A DNA stretch of 64,000 nt, from contig OZ029915.1 of the NCBI GenBank assembly GCA_964023275.1, forward strand, positions 16,002,712 through 16,066,711, read 5' to 3'. This DNA comes from Norana najaformis. Taxonomy: Eukaryota > Annelida > Clitellata > Crassiclitellata > Hormogastridae. Position numbers and translations under genes: made by a program. Shown one piece after another: positions 45,525 through 56,277 of this stretch; positions within the stretch are counted from its first letter, which is position 1; the number at the start of each line of letters is the position of its first letter. The notes beneath the pieces are model-generated. The model saw nothing but the letters and a program-made list of their open reading frames with translations, was not told the DNA's origin and did not search any database.

Positions 45525-48174
45525 TGCATCTCAACCTGTGAGGACACTATTGCTAAACTTTCAGGAAAGTCTGTTTTCACCATCATAGATTTAAAAAATG
45601 GATTTTGGCCGATTAAGATTCATGAAGCAAGCAGCTGTTTGTCTGTTTTCACCATCATAGCACCTTTAACATTCCCTTTCGTTGGTATTCTGTGATGCAT
45701 ATGCCTTTTGGAATCTCTTCAGAACCTGAGATCTTTCAGAAAAGAAGCAATGAGCTATTTGGTGACATTCCAGGTTGAGCATCATGTCTGATGGCCTGAT
45801 CATAGATGCAACTGATGATTCTGACCATGATAGAATTCTAAAGCAGGTTTTGGATCAAGCACAACAAAATGGAGTGAAATTCAACTGAAAGAAAACACAG
45901 TACAAGGTTGGACAAGCTACATATTTGGGTCACATCATTTCTGGTACAGATGTACATCCAGATGATGTTAAAGATCAGGCCACAGTCAACACGCCATCTC
46001 CAACCAACCAAAAAGAGTTGCAAAGATTCATGGGAATGATAACTTACTTGTCTAAGTTTATACCAAACTTTTCCTCCCATACAGACATGCTGAGGCCGAT
46101 TTAAAAAAGGATGTAGCATGGCACTGGACTGATAGTCACAATAATGCCTTGCAAGTGATCAAGAAATTGATAGTGAAGCAACAACATTGAAATATTATGA
46201 TTCAAACAAAATGCTGATGATACAGACTGATGCATCTTCCACAGGTCTTGGTTTTGTGTCTACTGCAAGATGGACAGCCTGTGCATCCAGATCTTTACCT
46301 GCAGCAGACTTCTGGAATCTCTTCAGAACGCTTTAAGTCACATCCTTTCTAGTATGGGTGAACATCCAGATGATGTTAAAGATTAGGCCACAGTCAACAT
46401 GCCATCTCTAACCAACCAAAAAGAGTTGCAAAGATTCATGGGAATGATCACTCCAACCAACCAGTTATGCTTAAATAAAGAAATGCTAGCAATCAGGTTG
46501 GCACGTTAGAAATTCACACATCATGTCTACGGCAGAAAAAAAATTGTTCAGTCATCACAAGCTGCTAGAAGTTATTTTTGGAAAGTCAATCTGTGACATA
46601 TCACCAAGGCTTCATAAATGTTATTCAGACCGTTAATATACCAGCTCACAACAGAATAGCTACCTTGGAATTGCTGATGTTTTGTCTCAAGCATCTATTC
46701 CAGGTGACAAGAAATCCCCAGATGAACTAACTGAAGATCTCGAAGTTCTTGTACATGCGTTGCTTAGCAAATTCTCAGCCAGCCAGCAGCATCTAGAAGA
46801 ATTTCTTCAGGAGGCTGATTGATTGTGCTAACCCATGACCAAAGACTGGTGCAGGAAAGGTTCCCTGATGGTTAAGCAGATACACCAGCAGATTTGAAAC
46901 AATACCAGAAACTGGCTGCAGACATTTATCAACTAGATAACATAATGTTTGTGCATGGAAAACTGATTTTGCCACAGACAATGTGCCTTGAAATGCTACC
47001 TCTACTGCACGAAGGACAATTCCACATAAAAAATTGCAAGGGTCTTGCATGCACTTGTTTGTTTTGGCCATGACATCGAGCAATTTGTTGGTAAATGCAC
47101 CAGATGCAATGTATTCTGCAGACAACAACAGTAGTAACCACTGTTTCCTTATCCATTTCCTGAACGACCCTGGCAAAAGGTTGCTGCAGATATCTGCCAG
47201 CTACTTAGAAACGATTGCTAATTACTGGCTGATTACTTCTCAAAATACCTGAAAGTTTGCCTACCTCAAGAAAAGACAGTTGATTCAATGACAACCCACT
47301 TGAAGTCGGTTTTTGCTCGCCATGGAATACCATGTGATATGGTGGCAGATAACATGCCCCTTGCAAGTGCAGCAATAAAAAAATTTGTGGTCTTGTGGAA
47401 CTTAAAAATAATGACAACCAGTCCATGTTATGCTCGGTGGAACGGGATGGCAGAAAGGGCCATATAGACAGTGAAGACTCTTTTGAATAAGGCAGACAAA
47501 GACGGCTCCAATCCATATATAGCACTGTTGTAGTATAGAAATACACCAATCTCAGGTTTGGAACACAGTAATGCTGAACTGCTAATGAGTCGCCTTCTGT
47601 GATCTCAGCTTCCTGTCATGCCATCTTGACTACAACCGGTGTCAAGGAATATGGTATCAGCACCAGCTAAACCACAAGAAGTTTTATGATCGACACACTT
47701 GACCGCTTCTACTTCTGTGGGAAGAGAACTATTCAGGTGAATCAAAATGGTTATTATTATTATTATTATTATTAATTAGCAACTTCTAATGCGCCAGTGT
47801 CTAATGCACAAGGCATTGTTGGTTCAGGTGAATCAAAATGGTCAATGGCACTCTGGTGTGGTTCTGGACAAACACACAACACCTAGTCCAACACAGTGCA
47901 GACAGAAGATGGGTCAATGCTTTGAGGAAATCAGCATGCCTTGGTTCACACCCGTGAACCATCTCCGTATTGTCAACCCCAGATTGTGGATGATGAAACT
48001 CCTTCAGACTATAGTACCGACAACAAAGTCCTGGAAGTATTCAGTTGGAACTCCAGTAAGCATTCTATCAAAGGACTACACTCTACCTGTCAAGAGTTGC
48101 CTATGAACTACTCATTCCAGACAAACCATGAAGCCACCTGTTAGGTTCAAGGACTTTAGCATTAAGAAGGAAGG
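45525..48174 (+). pseudogene. Ty3/gypsy retrotransposon pol remnant
   Basis: Reverse transcriptase begins at LAKLSGKSVFTIIDLKNGFW (about 45550-45610). The catalytic region is decayed. Then come an ATYLGHIIS-type block and LQRFMGMITYLSKFIPNFS (about 46020-46075), RNase H pieces (QTDASSTGLG near 46225), an integrase zinc-finger and core (ADYFSKYLKVCLPQEK about 47230-47275, ARHGIPCDMVADNMP about 47320-47360, RWNGMAERA about 47440), and a C-terminal tail (KFYDRHT). It is followed by a purine-rich tract and the 3' LTR. Gag, protease and the 5' LTR are missing. Stops, frameshifts, an internal duplication (46300-46450) and a LINE micro-insertion (47752-47822) disrupt it. Confidence 0.85.
47732..47842 (-). 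mobile_element. Micro-insertion of a subfamily B LINE 3' end with 20-bp target duplication
   Basis: TTCAGGTGAATCAAAATGGT occurs at 47732-47751 and again at 47823-47842. Between them, 71 bp read on the minus strand as GCCTTGTGCATTAGACACTG, about 30 more bases of the subfamily B 3' end, and a (TAA)n tail. This is a direct record of target-primed reverse transcription that stopped after about 50 bases. Confidence 0.9.
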
Positions 48175-48737
48175 TGTCATGAACAGTACATATATTAGAA
48201 TCTTTAAGTGGTTGCATGACTCTGATACATAGACATAGTTGTCAACACAAAGGCCTCTGGGCAATGACATTACATAGCAGATTTGATGACTAGCTAGGGT
48301 TTTCGTGTAGTGCAAGGGTGGGCAAACTTTTTGAACATGGGGCCACTAGAAGCTCAAAAACTTTTTGGGGGGGCCGGGTTAAAAATTTTTGAAACTTTCA
48401 TTAATCGTCAAACTTGAAGAAGCTGCTACAACTAATGAACTGATTACCTGGCAAGTTTAATACAATAATATTAAATGAAAAAATGTAACTTTTGGCCATT
48501 GTTAGTGATACACATGCAGCTGAGAACATGTTTTAACAAGCTACCCAAAATCTGGAACGACTGTACTAGTCACTCTGGGTTTTTTTCAGGGGACCATAAA
48601 AAACGCGTGTGAGGGCCAAATCCGGCCCCCGGGCCATAGTTTGCCCACGTCTGGTGTAGTGCCTCTGAGTTGATATTCATGTAGTATTGTTGTAGTTACT
48701 AGTTATTAAACAAGTTGAACACAACACAGTTGTAACA
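48175..48737 (+). repeat. 3' LTR of the gypsy element, interrupted by a MITE
   Basis: A purine tract AAGAAGGAAGG directly precedes TGTCATGAAC at 48175, as expected for a polypurine tract and LTR start. The proposed end is GTTGTAACA at 48737. Without the 341-bp MITE and its 8-bp duplication the LTR would be about 214 bp. No matching 5' LTR lies in the window, so the right end is uncertain. Confidence 0.6.
48313..48653. mobile_element. hAT-type MITE
   Basis: GTGTAGTG at 48305-48312 and 48654-48661 is a perfect 8-bp target duplication. The ends are CAAGGGTGGGCAAACT and, inverted, CAGACGTGGGCAAACT, followed by GGCC-rich arms. Both the 8-bp target and the C-A-x-G start fit hAT elements. It is 341 bp long and non-coding. 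Confidence 0.9.
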
Positions 48738-49553
48738 GGCATATGTGCTGTCACATGTGCTGTACCTGAAAAATAAAGCATATACCAACATAAACTGCTG
48801 ACATCTTTTTCCTCATCAAAACTAACTGATACTGAGAAGGGTCACACACTGATGAGTCTTTTGGGTCATTGCTTGTGCCCTATGTTCAAAGAATAAGATC
48901 AAGAATCTCAAATACTGTCAATATGAGTGTGAAGCAAGCAGAGTCGCCTTGCGCAAAATGTGATGTTTCACATTCACCTTGAGCCAAATCAGATTGCGGT
49001 TCTACAAGCCATTGCTCAGTAAAAAAGTAAGTAGCTATGGGAAGTAAGTAACTATATAGCATGCATCAAAACGTTTTTACTGTTCAAAGTTTTATCCCTA
49101 AAGTAAATTATCTTTCCAAAAACTGTTCAGTCATGTCTGTTGAAAAACTGCAGACCATCAGAAATTCTGCAGTCCAGTCAGAGGAGAACAATTACTCCAC
49201 TGGAAAATCTACTGTTATACCTGCAAGCTCCAGCTTTTTTTAATTAAGATGGTCATGTATTATCATCCAACTTATTCCAGCAGCTGTTTTCAAAGCCAGA
49301 AAATGTTTAAAATGAAGCATATCAATCTGTTTTCCTGTATGGTTGTTTCCCACATGTTCTAGTGTTTATGTCGTTATGTTCAGGCCCGTTTTCAAGATGG
49401 TCATCCATGGTCAATCCAGCATATTCATCAGCCATCAACACGACTGAAGCATGTCGATGTTTTTTCCTGTCTGGCTGTTTCCTGCATGTTATAATGTTTA
49501 TGTTGTTTTTTTGTGCTCACATTACTGTGTTTGGGTGAGTTGTTGGGGAGAAA
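48738..49553. other. Unassigned stretch with a diverged direct duplication
   Basis: Blocks AAGATGGTCAT, CTGTTTTCCTGT.TGG.TGTTTCC and TAGTGTTTATGTCG-like sequence appear at about 49248-49380 and again at about 49394-49510. This duplication sits directly before the assembly gap. No coding signal. Confidence 0.5.
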
Positions 49554-49563
49554 NNNNNNNNNN
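49554..49563. other. Assembly gap (10 N)
   Basis: Ten undetermined bases. The gap size is likely nominal, and repeat collapse is possible because a direct duplication lies immediately to the left. Confidence 0.99.
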
Positions 49564-49767
49564 TATGTGATAGGCCATCAGGCTAGTTAGTGTGTGCATG
49601 CATTTTTTGTACTTAATGTGAAGCCATTTATGACAGGACAGGAGGTTTAATTATACAATTACTGGTACAAGAATACTTTTGAGATATTTCAAGAATAATA
49701 CTATATATACATGCTTAAACAGATATTTCTAGAATAATACTATACATGCTTAAACCGGTTTTCTTAC

Positions 49768-49914
49768 ATTTTCAAAAACCTTCTTTGCAAGGCTGGAAAG
49801 GTCTGTTTTGGCAAAGTTGTCTGCTGGATTGCACTGGAGTTGTCCAGCAACTTGAACCAAACTAATGCAGCTCGTTCCCAGCTGTTGTACAGATGACTTA
49901 ATTCGTCCACCAAC
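49768..49914 (-). CDS. tln: Talin exon 3 of the window: rod bundles R10-R11
   Basis: A 147-bp phase-0 exon encodes 49 residues, from VGGRIKSSVQQLGTSCISLV to AKKVFEN. The acceptor is TTCAAG at 49915 and the donor GTAAGA at 49767. AGQLQCNPADNF matches the talin pattern GALQCSPSDxY/F. It joins NHQ of exon 59200-59319 and VSCVLSAL of exon 41844-42010 in phase 0. Confidence 0.93.
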
Positions 49915-50479
49915 CTTGAACACAATACATACCATACATAAAACCATATAGGTGCATGTCAGGTTCCTTTGGATTTTACAGAACTGGTTTATTGGTTTAC
50001 AATATCGATTTTACAATACTGTTTGTGTGCACAGATCAGCAGCAAGGTTTAGCTGCATAAGATTTCTAGATACTAACTTTAAGTAAATATAAGCAGAATC
50101 TAATAGTAGTCTAATAATTAGACTGAGCAGACCTTTTAGTTTATTTTTAGTAAAATAATGCACTAAAAGGGTCCCACTGTTCAGATGTAAAGATCCTTAA
50201 ACATTTTTTATGGCACATCAGTGACATCAAGACACCTTTATTTCTGAATGATTAAGCCGGCCACTGTATAAGCAAGACACAGAGCAGATGAGTTGAATAA
50301 GGGCTGTCGTGTGAAGCTCTTGACGCAAAGGATGGTTGTGTGCCTTCAAATACACAAGTCAAAGTGTTTTTGATATCATTTGGCTAGCGAAATTCAGTTA
50401 GCAAATTCATAGCTTATACAAATACATGAATAAGGGCGAAGTTCAGAAAAGCCTGTGTTCAATACGATCCTGGTTATGA
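49915..50479. other. Intron sequence without assigned features
   Basis: AT-rich, no recognised frame or repeat end. Confidence 0.45.
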
Positions 50480-50525
50480 TACAAACATACAGACGAGAAA
50501 GAAGTCTGGAAAACAACTAATCATT

Positions 50526-50860
50526 GCGCTCCTGGGAGAGCCACAGCCGAAATATTCACTGTCCTGTTCAAGGACTGGATTGCGTGGGGCAGAGGCCTAC
50601 CCTGGTGTGAGTCACAAGACGGACTGACGGATAGTGAAAAGATAAAGGTTGTGCATTTTGGGGAAGATTCCATTGCAGGTCTGTGTGAGGTAGAGGAGTG
50701 GCATCGGGAAGCCTACCCAGTGGTGCTGTTTGTGAATCTGGTCAAGTGTGCTCCTGGGTGCGATACAACCGAAACATTCGCTGTCCAGTTCAAGGACCAT
50801 CTTGCTGCCACACACAGGGTGCAAGTCACAAGACAGACAGTGAGAAGATAAAGGTTAAGT
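50526..50860 (+). repeat. Diverged direct duplication, period about 0.2 kb
   Basis: GCGCTCCTGGG at 50526 recurs as GTGCTCCTGGG at 50748, each followed by CCGAAA.ATTC.CTGTCC and later by AGTCACAAGAC and GA.AAGATAAAGGTT. The spacing is about 206-222 bp. Weak frames across it are not convincing genes. Confidence 0.65.
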
Positions 50861-50936
50861 GAATCTCGAGGAAGGTCACTCTCGCCTATAACAAGAAGAT
50901 ACCATGAGCCAAAGCCCTTTAGGTGATGGTTGGGAG

Positions 50937-51068
50937 ATCTTAATACAGACCGAGAGAAGTACTGGTACATCAGATACCGGATCTTAACGCAGACCAAGAG
51001 AAGCTCCAGTATTTCAGAGGCTGAATCTTAACGCAGACCAAGAGAATACCTGGTACATCATAGTCTGG
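50937..51068 (+). repeat. 44-bp tandem repeat, three units
   Basis: Units starting ATCTTAATACAGACCGAGAG (50937), ATCTTAACGCAGACCAAGAG (50981) and the same at 51025 are exactly 44 bp apart, with similar middles (TACTGGTACATCAGA-like). Confidence 0.9.
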
Positions 51069-51214
51069 GTCAGTTACCCTCATAATACTGGAGTTGAGAC
51101 AGAAAATACTGACTCCTCTATATGCTTGTTGGCACATACTTATTGGAGGACTGACTGAAGTGCAGGGAAGGGCCCCATCGTGAATAGATCGGTACAGAGG
51201 TCTATGTGTTCTTT

Positions 51215-51475
51215 TGTCACGTCATGTCACAACGCCATCGTCGCTTCGCGACGGTTGACTACATTTACAGACTATCCTCACCCAACGCCATCTGTCGCGC
51301 GTAGCGTTCACCATCATCGTGCCCGACAGGCCAATCCATGCCATGACGTTGTCAATCCAACTTATTCTTGGTCTCCCACGTCTTCTATTTCCCTCGACGA
51401 GACCCAACATAACGCCAGCTTCAATAGTGTCCTGAGGGTGTCTCATTACATGACCGAAGTAACGCAGTAATGTGT
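51215..51475 (-). pseudogene. RTE-like LINE 3' terminal fragment
   Basis: The frame 51222-51446 reads MRHPQDTIEAGVMLGLVEGN and RRRGRPRISWIDNVMAW, then RDRWRWVRIV. This is the C-terminal ending also seen at 15370-15680 and 45300-45510. It is 5'-truncated and unusually intact over 75 codons. Confidence 0.75.
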
Positions 51476-51779
51476 TCTTTTTAGAAAAGGTTAAATGGGG
51501 ATCTTCTCTTGAGTGTTACACAGAGTATCCTATATCTTACTAAAGTAGAATTTCCTATCTGTGCTGGTCAATTAATGCCAACACAGAGTAAATCTTGGTG
51601 CAAGACACATACTTGTGACGGGCTGGGAGCCCTGCACACGGAGAATGGAGGGAGAGACAAGAGATAGTGGGAAGATGTGTTGCCTAATGTTGCCTCCATG
51701 TGCTTAGGGCGGATTGATGCAGAGACTTGTCAGGAACCAAAAGGCAATATGTGCTCTTCGGCGTGAGACTGCTGACTCG

Positions 51780-54700
51780 TTAGTTAGTGTGTTTTTCATC
51801 AGTTTCGTTCAGTTTTCCGGCGTTCTAAGTTCTTTGTTTGGATATTTACTTCGTCTGAATTCTCGTCGCCATCTCAGTTGACTTTTGCGTCGTTTGGACT
51901 GACTTTTACGGGTTTAAAATTCAATTTTTTTGGCGATGTTTACGTCTCGTGCCACTCCTTTGATCGCTCATCTGACGCTTGTGTACGCCTCAACAGACCT
52001 GCGAGCCTGTAATCGCCCGGATCTGATCGTTTCACGCTCGGTACGCAAGATCCTCTTCAAGCTACACCTATGTCTACTGGCTCGCACTCGGACTGCGCTG
52101 CTGTCTCTTCGTCGTCAATCTTCTCCTCTGCCTCCTGATCCTCCTCGGTCCTCTGTCTCCTCCACATCTGCGGGGACACATGGCGACGGTGGCATCAGGT
52201 TTGGCACTTTCAACGCACGATCGCTGGGTAACAAGTTTTCAGAGGTTGCAAACTCGATCTCTCATCACGCCCTGGATCCCCCCTTCGTCACAGAATCCTG
52301 GCATTCCTCTTCCTCGGACATCACTGTCCATCATGCTGCTCCTCTGGACTACTGTTTCCTCGACGCTCCTCGTCCGGTCGACCCTCAGTCTGACCCTCTC
52401 ACTCAGAACCACGGTGATATCGTCGTCTACCATCGTGATCACCTCTCCATTAAAATGATTCCTCTCCCTCTTCCTGTCTCCTCCTTCAAAGCCTTATGCC
52501 TCTCCTGTGCGTCGATTTGTGGACCAGTCATGGTACTTGCCCTATATCATCCAGGCTCTGTTTTTATCTCTCCTCCATCTTCTTCTCCGAATTCTCCGTG
52601 CTCCTTGAGACCTTCGCCACCTTCAATTCCCAGCTCATCATACCGGCGACCTCAACATCCATCTCGAAAACCCTGATCTTCTGGTTCTGGAGTCTGTTTG
52701 CTTCAACGACCTACTCTACCAATTTGGCTTCACCCAACACATTGCTGAACCCACCCATGTATTGGGTGACTGGCTTGACGTCGTCATCACTTGTGACGAC
52801 TGCAACATCTTGGACTTCACAATCGAACCGCCGGTTCTGTCTGATCACAGTCTTCTTCTCTTCAAGATCCCCTTCCTCTCTTCCCAGCCGTCTTACGCAC
52901 TTCGATCCATGCGTGGCTGGAATAATCTGGACCATGATCTCTTCCGCGATGGTGTGATCAACACTCCCCTGTGCGGCGACCTCTCATCCTTGGTCTCCTG
53001 TGATACGGTTGAGCTCTTCGATCTCTACGACTCCTCCATTCGCCTTCTCATCGATCGCCTTCTTCTGCTGCGCACGTTGCGGGCTCGTTGAAGGCCACTG
53101 GCCCTCTGGTTTGATCGGGCCTGCGGTACCTTGCGTCGTAACATCAGGCGTCTTGAGCGAAGATACCGGCGAACTCATGACCCAGCTGACCGTCTAGAGT
53201 GGCTTCATCACCTCCGCTCAATGCATCGGGAGTTCTGAGTCAAGGAGGTGGCCTACTGGGATTTGCTGATCGATCGAGAGAAGAGTAATCCGCGTCGACT
53301 TTGGCGCTCGCTCTCTGCTGTCCTTGGTCGCTCTACCGCCTCCGGCTTTTCAGCTCAGCCTCAGTTCACCACCACGGACTATCTGAACAACGCGAGGGAT
53401 AAGATCGACTCTGTTCGTCGGTCTACTGAGGGCTCGCCTCCACCCTCTTTCCTTCCCACGTCTTCCAGGCTCCATAGTTGGAGCCCTTTATCTCTGGATG
53501 ACGTCCGTTGTCTAATCCTCAACTCACCAGCCAAGTCCTGTGAACTTGATACGCTTCCTCCATTTTTAATTAAGGAATTTATTGATGACCTTATTCCTTT
53601 TTTTCATTTATTGTGTAATTCTTCTTTGGCTGAGGGCTCAATTCTGCCCTCCCACAAGCATGCAGTAGTTTTTCCCTCTTTGAAGCACCAGGACCTTGAC
53701 CCTAGTGCCCCCTCTAATTACCAGCCCATTTATAACTTGTCCTTTCTCTCCAAGTTCCTTCTCTTATCAGCTATCTCACTATCTCGACACTAACTCTCTT
53801 ATGCCTCCACTTCAGTCTGGGTTCAGGAAATACCATTCCACCGAATCGCTTATGACTCGCCTTCTTGCTGACGTATTTGGGACTATTGATTGCAGGCAGG
53901 TCACCCTTCTGGCCCTTTTTTGATGTAAGTGCTGCTTTTGATACCGTTGATCACTCCATCCTATTGGGAGCGTTTGGAGATTTTCTTTGGCATCACTGGT
54001 TCTGCCCTCACCTGGTTTCAGTCATTCCTGTCAGACCGCCTTCAATCTGTTGTTTTTGGACCCTCACAGTCCATCTGGTCCCCGTCTTCTTTGGTCTCTC
54101 CCAGGGTTTCGTCCTAGCTCCTCTCCTCTATATTTTATATACCTCTGACCCTCCTCCCACTGAGTGTTGCCATCCTTCAGTATGCAGACGACACCCAGGC
54201 TTATGCCCATGGTCCGGCGGAGGCAGCCCCTGCCTTTGTCCAGAGGATTCTCGATGCCACCTCTGTCCTTGACTTATGGATGTTCTCCAATCGCCTCCAT
54301 CTGAACTGTACTAAGACCCGGTTCATCTGGCTTGGTGGCCGCTTGCAGCTCACCAAGATTGATCTCTCTTCCTTACGCCAGAGATTTCCGGATATCTCTT
54401 TCTCTACTACGGTCCGGGATCTCGGGGTTGTGTTGGATAAGGAGCTTACCCTGTCTGCTCATGTTAACACCGTCTCTCGCTGTTGTTTTTACCATCTTTG
54501 TCAGCTCCGCATAATTCGTCGTACTCTTTCCTTCCATGCTATCTCCACTCTGGTCCATGCCCTCATTTGCACTAGGGTTGACTTTGGTAACGCAATCTTT
54601 ACCGGCCTATCGCTTGCCAACACTGCTAAGCTGCAATCTGTGCTTAACTCTGCTGCTCGTTTCATTGTGGGCATTCCAAAATATGGCCACATCTCGTCTT

Positions 54701-55115
54701 ATATTCGTGACACTCTTCACTGGCTCCCCGTCCAGCAGCGTGTCCACTTTAAGATCCTCTCCCTCATGCGCAATTGTGTTGTTGGCTCTGCTCCCCTTTA
54801 CCTCATTGACTTCTGCACTTTGGTCTCCTCATTGCCGGGCCGTAGCACCCTTTGCTCGGCCACTCAGGATCTCCTGTTTGGCCCTCAAATGCGCACCGCT
54901 ACTGCCCAGTCCAGAAGCTTCACCTGTGTCGGTCCCACTTGCTGGAATTGTCTCCCTCGAGAATTGCGACTTGAGCTCCTTTCTCTACCCCTCTCAGTGT
55001 TCCGTAGGCGCCTGAAGACTGTACTGTTTAACAGTGAATTTACTCCTTTGGGTCGGAAGCATCTCTGTTGAGTTTATCCTCTAAGAGGCGCTTTATAAAT
55101 CTCAAATGGCAATTA
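51780..55115 (+). pseudogene. L2-like LINE, subfamily C, nearly full length
   Basis: A GC-rich 5' untranslated region leads into an ATG frame at 51930-52676 with the endonuclease start (GIRFGTFNARSLGNKFSEVA, TESWHSSSSDITVH). In other frames follow DLNIHLENPDLL, WLDVVITCDDC and SDH (about 52840, catalytic His). 53248-53793 is the linker and RT start. Palm A (DVSAAFDTVDHSIL) is near 53925 and the DD box near 54180, out of frame. 54280-55071 is a clean 263-residue thumb and C-terminal frame with RDTLHWLPVQQRVHFKIL and PTCWNCLPREL. The 3' end is GAGGCGCTTTATAAAT and a short (ATTACAA) tail. About five frameshifts and one stop (53089-53091) inactivate it. Its GC content is clearly above the surroundings, consistent with recent insertion. 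Confidence 0.88.
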
Positions 55116-55265
55116 CAAATTACAACCAAGAGACCAACTGGAGTCCCAGATTATTGGCGTTAGCTCCAATGTGATGAGGTGTAGAATGGTGGTGACGAGA
55201 AAGTCCATAGTAGAGGAGGCACGCAGAAAGGGAATGACTATTGCCGGTAAAAGAATGAACCACGT

Positions 55266-55360
55266 TCTAATCTAATCTAATCTAATGACTTCTATAGCGC
55301 CGTTATCATAATGCTCAAGGCATCAATCAATGGTTGCTTCAAGTCAAAATCGCAGTCAAA
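55266..55360 (-). repeat. Subfamily A LINE 3' end, isolated
   Basis: The minus strand carries GCAACCATTGATTGATGCC, then GGCGCTATAGAAGTCATTAG and a (TTAGA)n tail. Only about 90 bp of 3' end are present. Confidence 0.8.
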
Positions 55361-56275
55361 TATGATATACCGTTGAAGAAGCCGGGTCCAATTCTGGTGG
55401 GTCAGAGAAAAGGCCATCCTCAGGACATTGTCCATCCAGTGAATGCAGAAGAGGCAGAGCCGGACCCCAAGATGGGGCTTTACAGTGCTGACTCCCCTAG
55501 GGAAGTGGCTGATCCTGAACCTACCCTAGAGAGAACAGACATTATGGGCAGAGAGATTATGGTACTGCTGTTTTATGCCAGAAGTAGAAGGGGCAATGAG
55601 GCTGGTGGCTCCAAGCATAGAGCTGGGCTGGAGTTACCCAGCACTGTGAAGTTAGGTCTAGACAGAGAACGTAACAACACTTCGCTACTAATCTAGTGAT
55701 CTTTGTTTTGTCCACCATCATAGGTATCTGATTACACAAATGCACATAACTCAAGAACTTTCCACTATAGCTCTGGGTGGGTGCACACAAGCCATTGGTG
55801 CCAACTTGTGGTCAGCTATTGGCCCAATGTATTGTGTGTGTCAGATGAATGTGACAGTTTGGAATGACACTTCACAACTAGGCAGGCTGACATATGCCAT
55901 AAGGTTTTGCAACATACAGTATGGAAATCTTGTTTTGGCCTTCTGAACACAGTAATTTAAATATGCCAGCATCTGTAACAATGAGCAAAATTTAACTTTG
56001 AAATAGCATGAATGTTCACTAAATTTGTGTGCTAGCATAAAATGGTTGTGTGCACTACCCTAGAGTTGTCCGCATGCATGCTTGTGTCCATGTATGTCTA
56101 TGAGCAGCTTTGAGCAAACATTGCATCAAACACTGGTGTCTTAGTACTGGCAGTTTGCTTCACATTCCTATTTACAGCACGCATTGCTAGTGCTGAAATC
56201 CATTGCAGATCCTGATGTTTGAGATAATCGCTGTCTCCATAAGTTTGGACATGTTGCACAATGTGAATAATAATA
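55361..56275. other. Unassigned stretch
   Basis: A 120-codon plus-strand frame at 55334-55696 overlaps the end of the LINE tail and has no known domain. It is probably not a gene, although its charged composition is not typical of random AT-rich frames. Confidence 0.35.
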
Positions 56276-56277
56276 GT

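Noticed and set aside
46793..47549. Minus-strand open frames of 127, 75 and 114 codons
   Set aside because: They are shadows of the plus-strand gypsy integrase, which has recognisable motifs.
52180..52957. Alternative frames of 60-150 codons inside the subfamily C LINE
   Set aside because: Low-complexity Ser/Pro/Leu translations of GC-rich LINE sequence. The motif-bearing frame was chosen at each place.
55334..55696. 120-codon plus-strand frame as a host gene
   Set aside because: It begins inside a LINE tail on the other strand and has no splice context or known domain. Left as unassigned.
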